The notes under the pieces were generated by a model, which was not told where the DNA came from, made no database searches, and saw nothing but the letters and a program-made list of their open reading frames with translations. From positions 187,670 through 251,669 of the forward strand of contig CAUYUJ010008524.1 in the NCBI GenBank assembly GCA_963575745.1: a stretch of 64,000 bases of DNA, read 5' to 3'. The DNA is from Prorocentrum cordatum. Taxonomy: Eukaryota; Sar; Dinophyceae; Prorocentrales; Prorocentraceae. The position numbers and the translations under genes are program-made. Shown here piece after piece: positions 1 through 11,140 of the stretch (position 1 is the stretch's first letter; the number at the start of each line of letters is the position of its first letter).

Positions 1-433
1 GGGGCCAGGGGCACAATTTGAGGAGGAAGACTTTCTCTGATAAGGCAATCGGGTGCGAGCGCCGCGAGGGGCACTTCAATTGAAAAATACAATGTGCACC
101 GGAGGGGGGATCAACAACACTTAATCTTCAGTACTAAAAGTTCACCGACAACAGCAGCAGCAGCAGCAACAACAGCAACAACGACCAACAACATCAGCAA
201 CGACAACAGCAACACCAACAGCAAACGAAACATCAGCAGCAAGAAGGACGACGACGACGGCAACAACGACAACACCAACAACTACTACAACAACACCAAC
301 AACTACAGCAACAACAGCAACAACACCATCAACAACAACAATAACAACACAAACATCAGCATCATCAGCAGCAGCATCAACATCAACAACAGTAACATCA
401 CCGACAACATCAACATCAACAACAGCCATAACC

Positions 434-505
<72 letters not shown>

Positions 506-740
506 CCACCACAACCAACAACAACAACACCATCGACGACGACGGCAACAACAGCAGCAACAGCGAAACCAGCAGCAGCAACAGCAACAACAGTTTTAGA
601 CTGATCGGTCATGTCTGATTGCGGGCCATTCAACACGTGTATTCCCAAACTCTCGATACCCGCCCTCTTCGTCTTCGATCGTACCTCCTTGGGGTCGATC
701 TCCTTCCTACCTGCAACGCGTATGTTGCGCAGCCCCTATG
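1..740 (+). repeat. CAA-core dispersed repeat, copy 1
   Basis: Three-part interspersed repeat. The head (about 1-100) has a GGGTGCGAGCGCC stretch followed by a GGGCACTTCAATTG-like stretch. The middle (about 155-590) is a degenerate CAA/CAG/GAC trinucleotide array. The tail (about 597-720) reads like ATACCCGCCCTCTTCGTCTT and then CGATCGTACC. The same order recurs near 8478, 45800, 47215, 48070 and 63480. The Asn/Thr-rich or Val-rich open frames here come from the trinucleotide repeat and are not supported as genes. No transposase or terminal repeats are seen. Confidence 0.75.
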
Positions 741-984
741 GCAGGCGAAGAGAGGACGGATGGAAGGAAGGGACAAGGGGAGGGAGGAGGATGGAGCACA
801 ATAGAGAGAATGGCAGGAGGGGGGCTCGGATCAGAAAACAAGCGGCAGAACCAGACGGGCAGATCGGGCGGGTAGACCCTAACGGGCTGGTCGCGAAGGC
901 GGGCCCAGGCGGCTAGGTCGAGAAGGCGGATTGCTGAAGCTGCGTCCTGCATGAATCGCGAGGAAGTCTCCCCCCGCTGTAGCG
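741..984. other. Purine-rich spacer, no gene seen
   Basis: AG-rich stretch (GGAAGGGACAAGGGGAGGG and similar) following the tail of the first CAA-core repeat. Comparable purine-rich DNA follows the second copy at about 8800-8870, so it may belong to the repeat. A GAGGAAGTCTCC word at about 949 resembles the CTCGAG-core motif family found elsewhere in the window. Confidence 0.4.
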
Positions 985-3225
985 TCCCCGTCTGAAACCC
1001 CACCTCCTGAGAGTCCCCCATCGGGACTACTGTTCTTGAGCCTTCCACCTCGCAATTTTCGCCTCGGCCCCCACCCAGTCCAGCCCCCCCGTCTGACACC
1101 CCACCGCCTGCGAGACTCCCATCGGGACTGTGGTCTTGGGAGACCCCCCACCTTGATTTTCTCCCAGGCCCATCCCTTTCCTAGTCCCTCCGTCTGACAC
1201 ACCACCGCCTGAGCGACTCCCATCGGAACTTCTGTTCTCGGAGCCCCCCACCTTGGAATTCTCGACCCGGCCCCCCCCCGTTCTAGACCCCCCGTCTGAC
1301 ACCCCACCGCCTGAGAGAATCCCTTCGGGACTATGTTCTTGGGACCACCCACCTCGCAATTTTCGCGCCCCGGCTCCCACCCCGTTCTAGCCCCCCCGTC
1401 TGACACCCCATCGCTAGAGAGGTTCCCATCGGGACTACTGTTCTTGGAGCCTCCCACGTCGCAATTTTCGAGCCGGCCCCCCCTCCGTTCTAGTAGCCCC
1501 CCCCTCGGACACCCCACCGCCTGAGCGACTCCCATCGGAACTGTGTTCTGGGAACTCCACATCTCGCAATTTCGGCCCCGCCACCCCCCCCGTCTGGCAC
1601 CCCACCGCCTGAGAGCTTCCCATCGGGACTACTGTTCTCGGAGCCCTCCACCTCGCAATTTTCGCCCCGGCCCCCCTGTTTTAGTCCCGTCTGACACCCC
1701 ACCGCCTGAGAGGCCCCTACTGTTCACGGAGCCCGCCACCTTGCAATTCTCGCCCCGGCCCCACCCTGTTCTAGCCCCCCCGTCTTACACCTCACCGCCT
1801 GAGAGACTCCCATCGAGACTATGTTCTTGGGACCCCCCACCTCGCAATTATTGCGCCCCGGCTCCCGCCCCGTTCTAGCCCCCCCGTCTGACACCCCATC
1901 GGGACTTTATTCTGGGGACCCCCCATCTCGCATTTTTCGCCCCGGCATCCCCCCCCTTCTAGCCCCCCCGTCTGCCGCCCCAGCGCCTGAGAGGCTCACA
2001 TCGTGCCAACATTTTCGGGACCCCCACCTCGCAATTGTCGCCCTGGCTCCCACCTCGTTCTAGCCCCCCCGTCTAACGCCCCACCGCATGAGGGGTTCCT
2101 TCCCATCAGGACAACTGTTCTTGGAGCCTCCCACGTCGCAATTTTCGCCCTGCCCCCCCCCGTTCTAGCCCCCCGTCTGACACCCCACCGCCTGAGCGAC
2201 TCCCATCGGAGCTGTGTTCTGGGGACTCCACAACTCACAATTCTCGCTCCAGCCCCCCCCGTCTGACACCCCACCGCCTGCGAGACTCGCATCGGGACTA
2301 CTGTTCTCGAAGCCCCGCACCTCGCAATTTTCGCCCCGGCCCCTCCTATCCCCCCCTGTCTGACACCCCACCGCCTGGCGATATCGGCTCTGTGTTCTTG
2401 GGACCACCCCTCGCAATTCTCGCCCCGGTCACACCCCGTTCTAGCCCCTCCGTCTGACACCCCACCGCCTGAGGGGTTCCCATCGGGCTACTGTTCCGAG
2501 CCCTCCACCTCGCAATTTTCGCCCTGGCCACCCCCAATTCTAGCACCCCCCGTCTGACACCCCACCGCCTGAGAGAATCCCTTCGGGACTATGTTCTTGG
2601 GACCACCCACCTCGCAATTTTCGCGCCCCGGCTCCCACCCCGTTCTAGCCCCCCCGTCTGATACCCCATCGCTGGAGAGGTTCCCATCGGGACTACTGTT
2701 CTTGGAGCCTCCCACGTCGCAATTTTCGAGCCGGCCCCCCCCCCTTTTGGCCTCCCCCCTGACGCCCCGCCGCCCAAGAGACTCTCATCGGAACTGTGCC
2801 CTGCGGACTCCACATCTCGCAATTTCGGCCCTGGCCCCCCCCCCGTCTGACACCCCACCGCCTGTGAGATTCCCATCGGGACTACTGTTCTGAGCAACCC
2901 GCCGCGCAATTTTCGCCCCAGCCCCCCCCCCCGGTTCTAGCCCCCCCGTCCGACGCCCCGCCGCCTGAAGGGTTCGCGGGACTACTGTTCACGGAGCCCG
3001 CCACCTCGCAATTCTCGCCATGGCCCGCCCCCCCCCCCGTTCCCCCCCCCGTCTGACACCCCATCGCTGGAGACGCTCCCATCGGGACTACTGTTCCTGG
3101 AGCTCCCCACCGCGTAGTATTCCCCCCGGCCCCCCCCCGTTCTAGCATCCCCGTCTGACGCCCCACCGCCTGAGAGACTCCTATCGGGATTCTGTTCGGG
3201 GCCCCCCATCTCGCCATTTTCGCCC
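985..3225. repeat. 100-bp tandem satellite, about 22 copies
   Basis: Diverged head-to-tail array with a period close to 100 bp (range about 85-108). Each unit has the landmarks CCCGTCTGACACCCCACC, GCCTGAGAGACTCCCATC, GGGACTACTGTTCTTGG, then CTCGCAATTTTCGCCCCGG. C-runs before each CCCGTCTGAC vary in length. The array is free of stops for long distances on the minus strand, giving repetitive Gly-rich frames that are not genes. The last units merge into a GGCCCCCAAGAGG-type tract at about 3215. Confidence 0.93.
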
Positions 3226-3345
3226 CGAGAAGTCCCCAGGAGGCCCCCAGACGCCGCCAAGAGGTCCCTAGAGGCTCCAAGAGGCGCCCAAGAAGTCTCC
3301 AAGAGGCACAAAAGATCCGATACGAGGCCCCAACAGGCCCCCACG
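3226..3345 (-). repeat. GGCCCCCAAGAGG-type low-complexity tract, cluster 1
   Basis: Short irregular repeats of the form AGGCNCCCAAGAGG. On the opposite strand this reads CTTGGGGGCCTCTTGG. Related clusters are at about 15763-15900, 16338-16460, 21060-21620, 31660-32260, 37385-37600 and 43955-44300. Unit length drifts from 12 to 40 bp, so these are cryptically simple tracts, not a fixed satellite. Confidence 0.7.
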
Positions 3346-4005
3346 AGGCGCCCAAACCGCCTCTAAGAAGCCCCCGGGAGGGTCCCAACGACACCCCAAC
3401 GCATATACAAGAGGCCTTAGACCCATAACCAGGCAAGGTGGCGGCGTGGGCCGAAGGCCACTAAGATAACGCCAACGTCTCAATATGCGCTGATGAGTCC
3501 TATCCGCCCCCGCACGATCTTCCCAGATGCGCCAAGGCAGCGCTGAGACGCACCGACGCGACTCTGATACATCCTATTATGATAGAGAGGGGGCCGGCGA
3601 ACATCCCCAGAGCCCCGAACAATCTATGACACCGCCGCGCCATCTAGCAGCCTTCTTTGGGATCGGCGGCTGAGGCGGCAGCCTTTAAATCACTAGAAAT
3701 CCACAGCGAGAGCGTGATTTTTGAGAGTCGAGGGCGCGACGTTTGACTAAATAGCAAGGAAAACCCACGAGAGAGCGCGACTCCTGTATACGTTGTGAGG
3801 AAGTCCCGCGCGAGAGCGCAATGTGGGAATCCGCCAGCCCCCTTGCGGGGCCACCAGACTGTAGGCCGAAGCTTCGCAGTTCCCTGTGCCAGTTGCAGCT
3901 TCCAGTTTCAACTGTTACAGTTCTGCTTACAGCGCGAGGGGGGGAGGCCCAAACGGGCAGGTTTAGCATGCCCTGAGTGTGTGCTCTGAACTGCTGGGGA
4001 GGGTA
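3346..4005. other. Gene-free stretch with CTCGAG-family motif copies
   Basis: I see no coding region. Between about 3700 and 3830 there are three loose copies of a motif family (GCGAGAGCGTGATTTTTGAG, CGAGAGAGCGCGACTCCTG, GAGGAAGTCCCGCGCGAGAG) that becomes abundant at 46.7-48.0 kb. The rest is non-repetitive at the scale I can judge by eye. Confidence 0.4.
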
Positions 4006-4736
4006 ACATGATGGACCCACGAACCCGGAAAGGGATATAGAACCGCATGCATGGAAACGTTTTCACGACACCGTATTGGGCGACGGGCACTTCCACGAGA
4101 CACCCCGCGAAACATTCCACGAGACACGGGCGACCGTTTTCAACGTTTTCCTGGAAACATTCCACGAGACACCCCGCGAAATAGTCCACGAGACACCCCA
4201 CGAAACATTCCACGACTACAGGCAACCACTCAACCAAGGCGATGTGGTCGTGCTGGGGAGTGGTCGTGCTGGGGTGTGGTCGTGCTGGGGGGTGGTCGTG
4301 CTGGGGGGTGGTCGTGCTGGGGGGGTAGTCGTGCTGGAGGGTGGTCGTGCTGGGGCGTGGTCGTGCTGGGGCGTGGTCGTGCTGGGGCGTGGACGTGCTG
4401 GGGTGTGGTCGTGCTGTGGTGAGGTCGTGCTGGGGTGTGGTCGTGCTGGGTGATGGTCGTGCTGGGGTGGGGTAATGGTGGGGTGTGGTCGTGCTGGGGT
4501 TTGGTCGTGCTGGGGTGGGGTCGTGCTGGGAAGGGGTCGTGCTGGGGTGTGTTTCGACTGAAACATCCACAAATTTTAACCCGCCGGCCCACCTCGACCT
4601 CGATATTTATCAAGGAAAGAATCCGCTGGCCCACCTCAGTTGAGGCACCAGGGACAAATTACCATCCTAAAAGAAAACCCTTTCTGAAATTCGATGGCAC
4701 CCCTCACGCAGATCGGTGGGGTAAGGGTCCAACATG
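4006..4736. repeat. Composite repeat block, copy 1
   Basis: Three modules in fixed order. Left module (4006-4243): GATGGACCCACGAACCCGG, GAAAGGGATATAGAACCG, then three or four CCACGAGACACCCCGCGAAA units. Middle (4243-4556): a 16-bp satellite, consensus TGGTCGTGCTGGGGTG, about 20 units. Right module (4570-4736): an AATTTTAACCCGCCGGCC-like stretch, CGATATTTATCAAGG, then one 72-bp repeat unit. The same order recurs at 6779-8050 and 22851-23780. Open frames through the 16-bp array are artefacts of a repeat without stops. Confidence 0.9.
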
Positions 4737-5570
4737 ATCGACCCACGAACCCGGAAAGGAATATAGAACCGTAACACATGGCAGCGCTTTCAAAGACACC
4801 TGACTGGGGCAATGCTGAGTGTATCGATCTTGATGTACCCTGCCGAGGGCTGTGCTGTGCTGCACCGTGCTGAATTGCGATGTGCCATGCCGCGATTGTG
4901 CTCTATAGCGTCGTGGATCGAGTCCTCCTTTGCATCCGAGTCCTGGCCGAACTGATCTGGATCTTAAGCTCGAGCTGCCTGAACACATAGTAGCTGCCCC
5001 AGAGCTAATTGACAGGGGAACATGCCAGGAGGACGCGCCGCGAAAAGTCCCAAGGGATGCGCCAGGCGACGTGCCAGGGGACGTGCCATGGGGACGCACC
5101 GCGGGACGTGCCAAGGGGACGCGCTACGGAACGTGCCAATGGATGTGCCACGGGATGTGCCAGGGGACGCGCCGCGCGACGTTCCAAGTGGACTCGCCAA
5201 GGGACGCCCCACGGAACGTGCCAAGGGACGTGCCAAGTTGCAATGCTGAGTGTATCGATCTTGCTGTACCGTGCCGAAATCTGTGCTGTGCTGCGCCGTG
5301 CTGAATTGCGATGTGTTATGCCTCGATTGTGCTCTATAGCCTCGTGGATCGAGTCCTCCTTTGCATCCGAGTCCTGACCGAACTGATCTGGATCTTAAGC
5401 TCGAGCTGCCTCAGCACATAGTAGCTGCCCCAGAGCTAATTGACAGGGGAACATGCCAGGAGGACGCGACGCGGAACGTCTCAAGGGACCCGCCAAGCGA
5501 CGTGCCAAGGGACGTGCCATGGGGACGCACCGCGGGACGTGCCAAGGGGACGCGCTACGGAACGTGCTGG
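4737..5570 (+). repeat. 431-bp direct tandem duplication
   Basis: A segment beginning CAATGCTGAGTGTATCGATC starts at 4810 and again at 5241, so the offset is 431 bp. Both copies share TCGAGTCCTCCTTTGCATCC and GCCCCAGAGCTAATTGACAG. Each ends in a run of short GGGACGTGCCAAGGGGACGC units (16-20 bp). The second copy breaks off near 5568, where a CTCGAG-core array begins. No gene recognised. Confidence 0.9.
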
Positions 5571-6415
5571 GGACAAGCGTTTCGCTCGAGACATCCTGCC
5601 AACATCCTCAGAATTCCTGCGCGCGGGACGCGGCACGCGCGAGACATCCTCGGAATTCCTGCGAGCGGGACGTGAAAACAAACATTCGCCTGAGACATCC
5701 TCTGAATTCTGGACCCCCACGAGGCCCCCCACGAGGCCCCCGCTCGAGACATCCCCCAATTTTGCAAAACCAGCGTTTCGCTCGAGACATCCTCAACAAA
5801 TGTTGAAACAACAAGCGTTTCGCTAGAGACATTCTCTCAAAATCCAAAGAAATCCTCGCAAAACAAGCGAATTAGTCGAGACATCCTCGAAATCCCTGCG
5901 CGCGGGACGCGGCACGCGCTAGACATCCTCGGAATTCCTGCGAACGGGGCGCTTTTCCGCGTCGCGGTCAGCTCTGCAAAACCAGCGTTTCGCTCGAGAC
6001 ATCCTCAACAAATTCTGACAACAAGCGTTTCGCTCGAGACATCCCCAACTCTGCAAAACCAGCGTCTCGCTCGAGACATCCTCAACAAATTCTGAAAAAC
6101 AAGCGTTTCGCTCGAGACATCCTCAAACATAATTTCGCCGGCCCTCTTCCCGCATGTAATTTATCGCAAAATAATTTCGCCGGCCCAAGTCGCAGGGGGG
6201 CCGGGGGGTGTAACCTACTAAAAGAGAACCCTGGGCCCGCGCCCTTTCCGGGAAAAACAAGCGTTTCGCTCGAGACATCCTCAAAAAAAATTCCGCCGGC
6301 CCTACTCCCGCACGAAATTTATCGCAGAATAATTTCGCCGGCCCAAGTCGCAGGGGGGCCGGGGGGTTAACCCACTAAAAGAGAACCCTGGGCCCGCGCC
6401 CTTTCCGGGAAAAAC
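5571..6415. repeat. CTCGAG-core motif array with CCGGCCC modules
   Basis: About 13 copies of GCGTTTCGCTCGAGACATCC, spaced 35-60 bp apart, many preceded by AAAACAAGC or AACAACAAGC. Some copies are variants containing GGAATTCCTGCG. Two further segments (about 6160-6256 and 6326-6418) share TAATTTCGCCGGCCCAAG and AAAAGAGAACCCTGGGCC, also found in the right-hand modules of the composite blocks. The core contains the palindrome CTCGAG. No coding evidence. Confidence 0.88.
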
Positions 6416-6780
6416 ACATGGCATTTGCCACATTTCTGAAATTCGATGGCACCCCTCACGCAGATCGGCGGGGTAAGGGTCCAAAAAACACATGGGATTT
6501 GCCACATTTCTGAAATTTGCTGGCACCCCTCATGCAGATCGGCGGAGTGAGGTCCAACAACACAAGGGATTTGCCACGTTTCTGACATTCGGTGGCACCC
6601 CTCACGCAGATCGGCGGGGTCAGGGTCCAAAAACACATGGGATTTGCCACATTTCTAAAATTTGCCGGCACCGGTCATGCAGATCGGCGGAGTGAGGTCC
6701 AACAACACAAGGGATTTGCTACGTTTCTGACATTCGGTGGCACCCCTGACGCAGATCGGCGGGGTCAGGGCGCAAAAACA
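6416..6780. repeat. 72-bp tandem array 1
   Basis: Five units with period about 72 bp. Landmarks per unit are CATGGGATTTGCCACATTTC, then TGGCACCCCTCACGCAGATC, then GGCGGGGTCAGGGTCC. A second array lies at 8045-8330, and a single unit sits in composite block 1 (about 4686-4730). Confidence 0.92.
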
Positions 6781-8044
6781 TGATGGACCCACGAACCCGG
6801 AAAGGGATATAGACATGTGCAACATGGTCACGTTTTCACGATACCCAACTGGGCGACACCTCACGAAACATCCCACGAGACACCCCGCGAAACATCCCAC
6901 GAGACACCTCACGAAACATCCCACGAGACACCTCACGAAACATTCCACGAGACACCCCGTGAAACATTCCACGAGACACCCCACGAACAGGCAACCACTC
7001 AACAAGACACCCCACGAAACATTCCACGGGGGTGCGACTGGGTGTGGTCGTGCTGGGGTGTGGTCGTGCTGGGGTGTGGTCGTGCTGGGGGGTGGTCGTG
7101 CGTGGGGGGGTGGTCGTGCGTGCTGGGGTGCTGGGTGGTCGTGCTGGGGCGTGCTGGGGCGTGCTGTCGTGCTCGTGCTCGTGCGTGCTGTGTGTCGTGC
7201 TGGGGTGTGGTCTGGGGTGGGTCGTGCTGGGGTGGGGTCGTGCTGGGGTGTGGTCGTGCTGGGGTGTGGTCGTGCTGGGGCGTGCTGGGGTGTGGTCGTG
7301 CTGGGGTGTGGTCGTGCTGGGGCGTGGTCGTGCTGGGGCGTGCTGGGGTGGTGTCGTGCTGGGGTGTGGTCGTGCTGGGGTGGGGTCGTGTGGGGTGTGG
7401 TCGTGCTGGGGTGTGGTCTTGCTGGGGTGGGGTCGTGCTGGGATGGGGTCGTGCTGGGGTGTGGTCGTGCTGGGGTGTGGTCGTGCAAGGGTGTGGTCGT
7501 GTTGGGGTGGGGTCGTGCTGGGGTGGGGTCGTGCTGGGGTGTGGTCGTGCTGGGGTGTGGTCGTGCAAGGGTGTGGTCGTGCTGGGGTGGGGTCGTGCTG
7601 GGGTGTGGTCGTGCTGGGGTGTGGTCGTGCTGGGGTGTGGTCGTGCTGGGGTGTGGTCGTGCTGGGGTTTGGTCGTGCTGGGGCGTGGTCGTGCTGGTGC
7701 GTGGTCGTGCTGGTGGGGTCATATTGAAGGTGACGCCAGCGCTGATGGGGCACATACGTAACAAAACAAGCGTTTCGCTCGAGACATCCTCGGCAAACTC
7801 TGCGGAGCAAGCGTTTCGCTCGAGACATCCTCAACGCACGAAAAAGTGGCCCGCACCCTGTGATTTATCGATCGGGATTTCAAAAACAAGCGTTTCGCTC
7901 GAGACATCCTCAAATTTTAATCCGCCGGCCTCCTTCGACCTCGATATTTATCAGGGAAAAAATCCGCCGGCCTCCTTCAAGTTGGCACCGGGGGTCAGGT
8001 TTACCAACTAAAAGAGAACCCTGGGCCCCAGCCCTTTCCGGGAA
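6779..8044. repeat. Composite repeat block, copy 2
   Basis: Same modular order as block 1. The left module starts GATGGACCCACGAACCCGG (6782) and has about seven CACGAGACACC-type units up to 7027. The 16-bp TGGTCGTGCTGGGGTG satellite is longer here (7027-7725) and includes shorter irregular units around 7100-7200. Three CTCGAG-core motifs follow (7769, 7812, 7890), then the CCGGCCTCC right module (7915-8044). The frames of more than 300 codons on both strands are repeat artefacts. Confidence 0.9.
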
Positions 8045-8330
8045 CATAGAGGATTTGCCACATTTCCAAAATTCGCTTGCACCCCTCACGCAAATCGGCA
8101 GGGTCAGGATCCGAAAACCCAGGGGATTCTCGACATTTCTGATATCTGGTGGCACCCCTCACGTGGATCGACAGGGTCAGGGTCCAAAAACACATGGGAT
8201 TTGCCACATTTCTGAAATTCGGCGGGACCCGTCACGCAGATCCTTAGGGTCAGGGTCCAAAAGCACATGGGTTTTTTGCGACATTTCTCAAATTCGGCGG
8301 CACCCCATACGCAGATCCGTAACAGGTCCC
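8045..8330. repeat. 72-bp tandem array 2
   Basis: Four units of the same 72-bp repeat as at 6416-6780, starting near 8045, 8119, 8191 and 8263. The second is the most diverged (GGATTCTCGACATTTCTGAT). The array abuts the right module of composite block 2, as at block 1. Confidence 0.88.
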
Positions 8331-8477
8331 GACACTGCTTCACAGCGGCGCCCAAACCTCATGATTTAGCTATTGCATTTCCTTTTATCCGACAAGGGGC
8401 TGGCAGCATGGGGCGAAGTCCTTACGGATACACTGTAGGGAACCATCCAGGGGGAAGCGTTGTTGTTGAAAAGCGGG

Positions 8478-8790
8478 GGCCAACAGCCAAGTTTGGTGAC
8501 ACCTGACTTTCCCTTATGAAATAAGGATGCGAGCCCCGGAACAAACATTGCCCTTGAAAAATACAACGGTTGCCTGGCAAGGGAAATCATGTACGAATCG
8601 TTAGACATGAGAATTCAACATCAACAACGAAAATCATGATACGACTGCTCGCTCTTATGTGCTCGCGTGTCATTCAACATGCATATCCCAAACCCTGGTT
8701 ACCCACCCTCTTCGTCTTCGATCGTACCCCCTTTGTGGGGGGTAGATTCATTCCCTGCCACGTATGGTTGGTGAAGCCCTTGAAAACGAA
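8478..8790 (+). repeat. CAA-core dispersed repeat, copy 2 (short core)
   Basis: Head GGGGCCAACAGCCAAG with GGATGCGAGCCCCGG at about 8525. A very short core is at 8605-8635 (CATCAACAACGA). The tail from about 8639 (CGACTGCTCGCTCTTATG, ACCCACCCTCTTCGTCTTCG) matches copy 1. Since head and tail survive around a nearly absent CAA core, they define the family independently of the microsatellite. Confidence 0.8.
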
Positions 8791-9087
8791 GGGTAGCAGA
8801 GAAGGGGGGAGAATGAGGACGAAGGGATCGGAGGAAGGGAGGAGAGGGGCAAAAAGGAGGGAGGACGATGATTTGCGCTGCGAGTGGCGATCCAGCTTGC
8901 GCCATGGCTTGCGCCAGCAACTCCAAAACAGGTTAACAATAAGTTGGCCATGGATCGCGCCATAAACACCGCCACGCACCACCCCCTTGAGGCAACATTT
9001 CGTGGATACCCCCACGGGGGGGCGTACAGCTGCGAACGGGTGTCAGAGAAAAGAAGCGGGACACTATTATTCTTCAGAAGTGAGAAC
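8791..9087. other. Purine-rich DNA and unique spacer, no gene
   Basis: An AG-rich tract (8800-8870) is followed by about 200 bp without recognisable genes. GGATACCCCCACGGGGG at about 9003 is a short palindrome. No splice-flanked coding segment is evident. Confidence 0.35.
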
Positions 9088-9204
9088 TCAGCAACAACAG
9101 CAACAATAACAACAGCAACAATAACAACACGAACAACAACAACAACAACAACAACAACAGCAACAGCAACAGCAACAACAACAACAACAACGACGACGAC
9201 GACG

Positions 9205-9235
<31 letters not shown>

Positions 9236-9262
9236 AAACGACAACAACAACAACAACAATTA
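9088..9262 (+). repeat. CAA/CGA trinucleotide array
   Basis: About 175 bp of CAA with interspersed CAG and CGA units. It sits just outside the left arm of the large inverted repeat. The mirror position near the right arm (52755-52795) carries a short TTG array. The poly-Thr and poly-Leu frames across it are not genes. Confidence 0.9.
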
Positions 9263-9269
9263 CTAGCAC

Positions 9270-10027
9270 GTGGGGACACACCGTTCTCACCAGTGCCAGG
9301 GTTTTCGTAGGAGGCGGGCAATACCCCCACTTTGTGGGGGGGCCGGTTCAAGCTCTACCAAATTTCCAAACGACTCTTCGCCACCACCCACACCCAGCTT
9401 CCCGCCCTATGACGTTCGGACACTTCACTTCGTGGCATGCGGACGACCGTGGCTACTATTCAGGGCCCCGCGGCCGACGACGACGGCGTGCGCGCGCGAA
9501 GAAAAAACGAATGTGTCCCGCATGGTATTATTTGACAGGGATGATGGCCCTGGCAGGTGCGCAACCGTTGTTGCAGAAGTTCGAAAAAGTTGCTCGCAAA
9601 AGCCCGTTTGACAGAAATGATTAAAAAGTGTTGGGTTTCCTACGAATCCGCAAGAGCGCGCGGGATGAAATTTTGACATTTTTTTTTTTTTTTGAAAAAC
9701 CATTGTTTTTTTATGTTTTTTATGTTAAAATCGCTACGAAAACTAAGGTTTTGAAAGGATTTCGTCTTGCGCGCGCAAATGTCCACTTTACCTTATTTTT
9801 TGCAAGGGATTCTTGAAGTTTGGTTATGTTAGAACAAGAAATGTCCACTTTAGCTTATTTTTTGCAAGGGAAAACCGATCGTAACAACACAACCGGATCC
9901 GGACGCCCCCGTTTTGCCTGAGACTTCCGCACGAAAATGATGAAAATGTGGCTGCGGCCTAGGCGCGGCGGGGGGGTCGTGCACCAGGGGTCCCAACAAT
10001 AATTATTCTTAAGAAGGAGTAGTGTTC

Positions 10028-10101
<74 letters not shown>

Positions 10102-10120
10102 CAACAGCAACAACAACAAA
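9270..10120 (+). repeat. Left arm of a long-range inverted repeat
   Basis: This segment recurs in inverted orientation at about 51470-52735. Blocks in order are CCAGTGCCAGGGTTTTCG, CTATGACGTTCGGACACTTC, GGATGATGGCCCTGGCAGG, AAAAAGTGTTGGGTTTCC, TCTTGCGCGCGCAAATGTCC, TGGCTGCGGCCTAGGCGC, then AATAATTATTCTTAAG and a CAA/CAG array. Two internal copies of ATGTCCACTTTA plus TTATTTTTTGCAAGGGA lie at about 9778 and 9840. No protein is recognisable. The AT-rich core is unlike the surrounding GC-rich DNA. Confidence 0.9.
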
Positions 10121-10492
10121 TCACGATCAGACTTTTCACGACCCGAGAATGTCTGGGGAGGCTTTGAAGGCCCCCAGGCACGTCGAGCCATTGCCGCGCC
10201 GCCGCGGAGGGCGGCGGCAGCGGCGGGCGCGGCGCCAGGCGCCGCGAGGCCGCGCGCAATCGGGCGGCCATGCGAGGGGATGGATGGTCGGGATCGGGCC
10301 GGACGGCTCGGACGTCCATTCCCCGTGCATTGTTTGGTTTCGTGCATGTATTTTCTCTTAATGTGACCCAATGATGCTCCTCGATGGCCCTCGCCAGGAG
10401 AAAATACACACATCCGAGCGATGCTAAAACGAGAGAAGGGGTTAACAAAGGGAGGTCAGCGATGGAAGGGCTCCGCGTTGCGCACAGACATC
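10121..10492. other. GC-rich unique stretch, no supported gene
   Basis: Very GC-rich between 10190 and 10300 (GCCGCGGAGGGCGGCGGC). Open frames exist on both strands, but none shows a recognisable family or clear splice boundaries. Confidence 0.3.
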
Positions 10493-10654
10493 CCCCCTGG
10501 TAGTCCCTGCTGGTTTCTACAGGCCTTCTCGGATAGTCAAGGGCGGTCTCAACACCCGGGCGCCGCCTCCGGCGGCGCCCGCAGGGTTGGAGTGTTGAGA
10601 CCGCCTCCGACTCGCCGGAGGGCCTGTAGAGGCCAGCAAAGACTACCTGGGAGC
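10493..10654. repeat. Fold-back element, arms about 80 nt
   Basis: Imperfect palindrome centred near 10568. Left landmarks CTGGTAGTCCCTGCTGG, CTACAGGCC, GGCGGTCTCAACAC and GGCGCCGCC pair with right landmarks GGCGGCGCC, GTGTTGAGACCGCC, GGCCTGTAG and CCAGCAAAGACTACC. There is only a small loop at the apex. As RNA this would form one long hairpin; as DNA it resembles a fold-back or MITE-type element. No target duplication is obvious. Confidence 0.85.
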
Positions 10655-10909
10655 TGTGTGCGCGCAGCCCCAAGCCTCACCAAACTCACGCAGCGGATTC
10701 CCGTGGCACCTCCGGGCGCCAGAAGTGCCAAATGAATCGAGGAAAACGCCGGGCGGCGGAGCTGAAACAAACTGCGCACTACAGATTTCGTAACCTCCGC
10801 CCTTCCCCGAATCCCCACCTTTCGCCCGATCCGGGATGGAAAGAGGGGGGGGGCGGAACGAAAACAACGTCGTGCAACCATCGTGTCACCATGAGGGGTG
10901 CCAGATAGG

Positions 10910-11000
10910 AAACGGAGGGGCCCTCCTGGGCACTGCGGGCCTCGGCCACGGAAAGGTTCTCCCCGACCCACATTTGAGAAACGGCCCGAAAACCAAAGCC
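10910..11000 (-). repeat. Dispersed GC-rich segment, copy 1 (pair at 17085-17178)
   Basis: About 90 bp similar to 17085-17178. Both read GGAGGGGC, then TGCGGGCCTCG or GGCGGGCCTCG, CCGACCCA, and CGGCCCG followed by CCAGAGCC or CCAAAGCC. On the minus strand both translate with a conserved WVGE stretch (GFGFRAVSQMWVGE here), so an old coding repeat is possible. Confidence 0.5.
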
Positions 11001-11140
11001 TGTCATGTGCCTAAAACAAGCAACGAAAGTCTTGCGTTCGATGGCGTAGCAACCTTACGCAATGGCTTATGCGGGCGGCCACGGTGGCACATCGCGTGGG
11101 GAAGAAGGCGCTTACGCGCGGCCGTACGCGGGAGACTTAC

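Noticed and set aside
94-648. Asn/Thr-rich and Val-rich frames at the start
   Set aside because: Products of a CAA/GAC array inside a dispersed repeat. Homologous arrays elsewhere differ in length and phase, so no protein is conserved.
985-3225. Gly-rich minus-strand frames suggesting a structural repeat protein
   Set aside because: Unit length is not a multiple of three and drifts, so the phase changes from unit to unit; frames end without conservation.
5571-6290. Regular direct repeats resembling a CRISPR array
   Set aside because: Spacers are themselves repetitive, repeat spacing is irregular, there are no cas genes, and the context is eukaryotic.
6655-8011. Several frames of 300-420 codons rich in Trp/Gly/Val/Cys or Thr/Pro/Ser/Arg
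   Set aside because: They read through the 16-bp TGGTCGTGCTGGGGTG satellite in different phases and carry no information beyond it.
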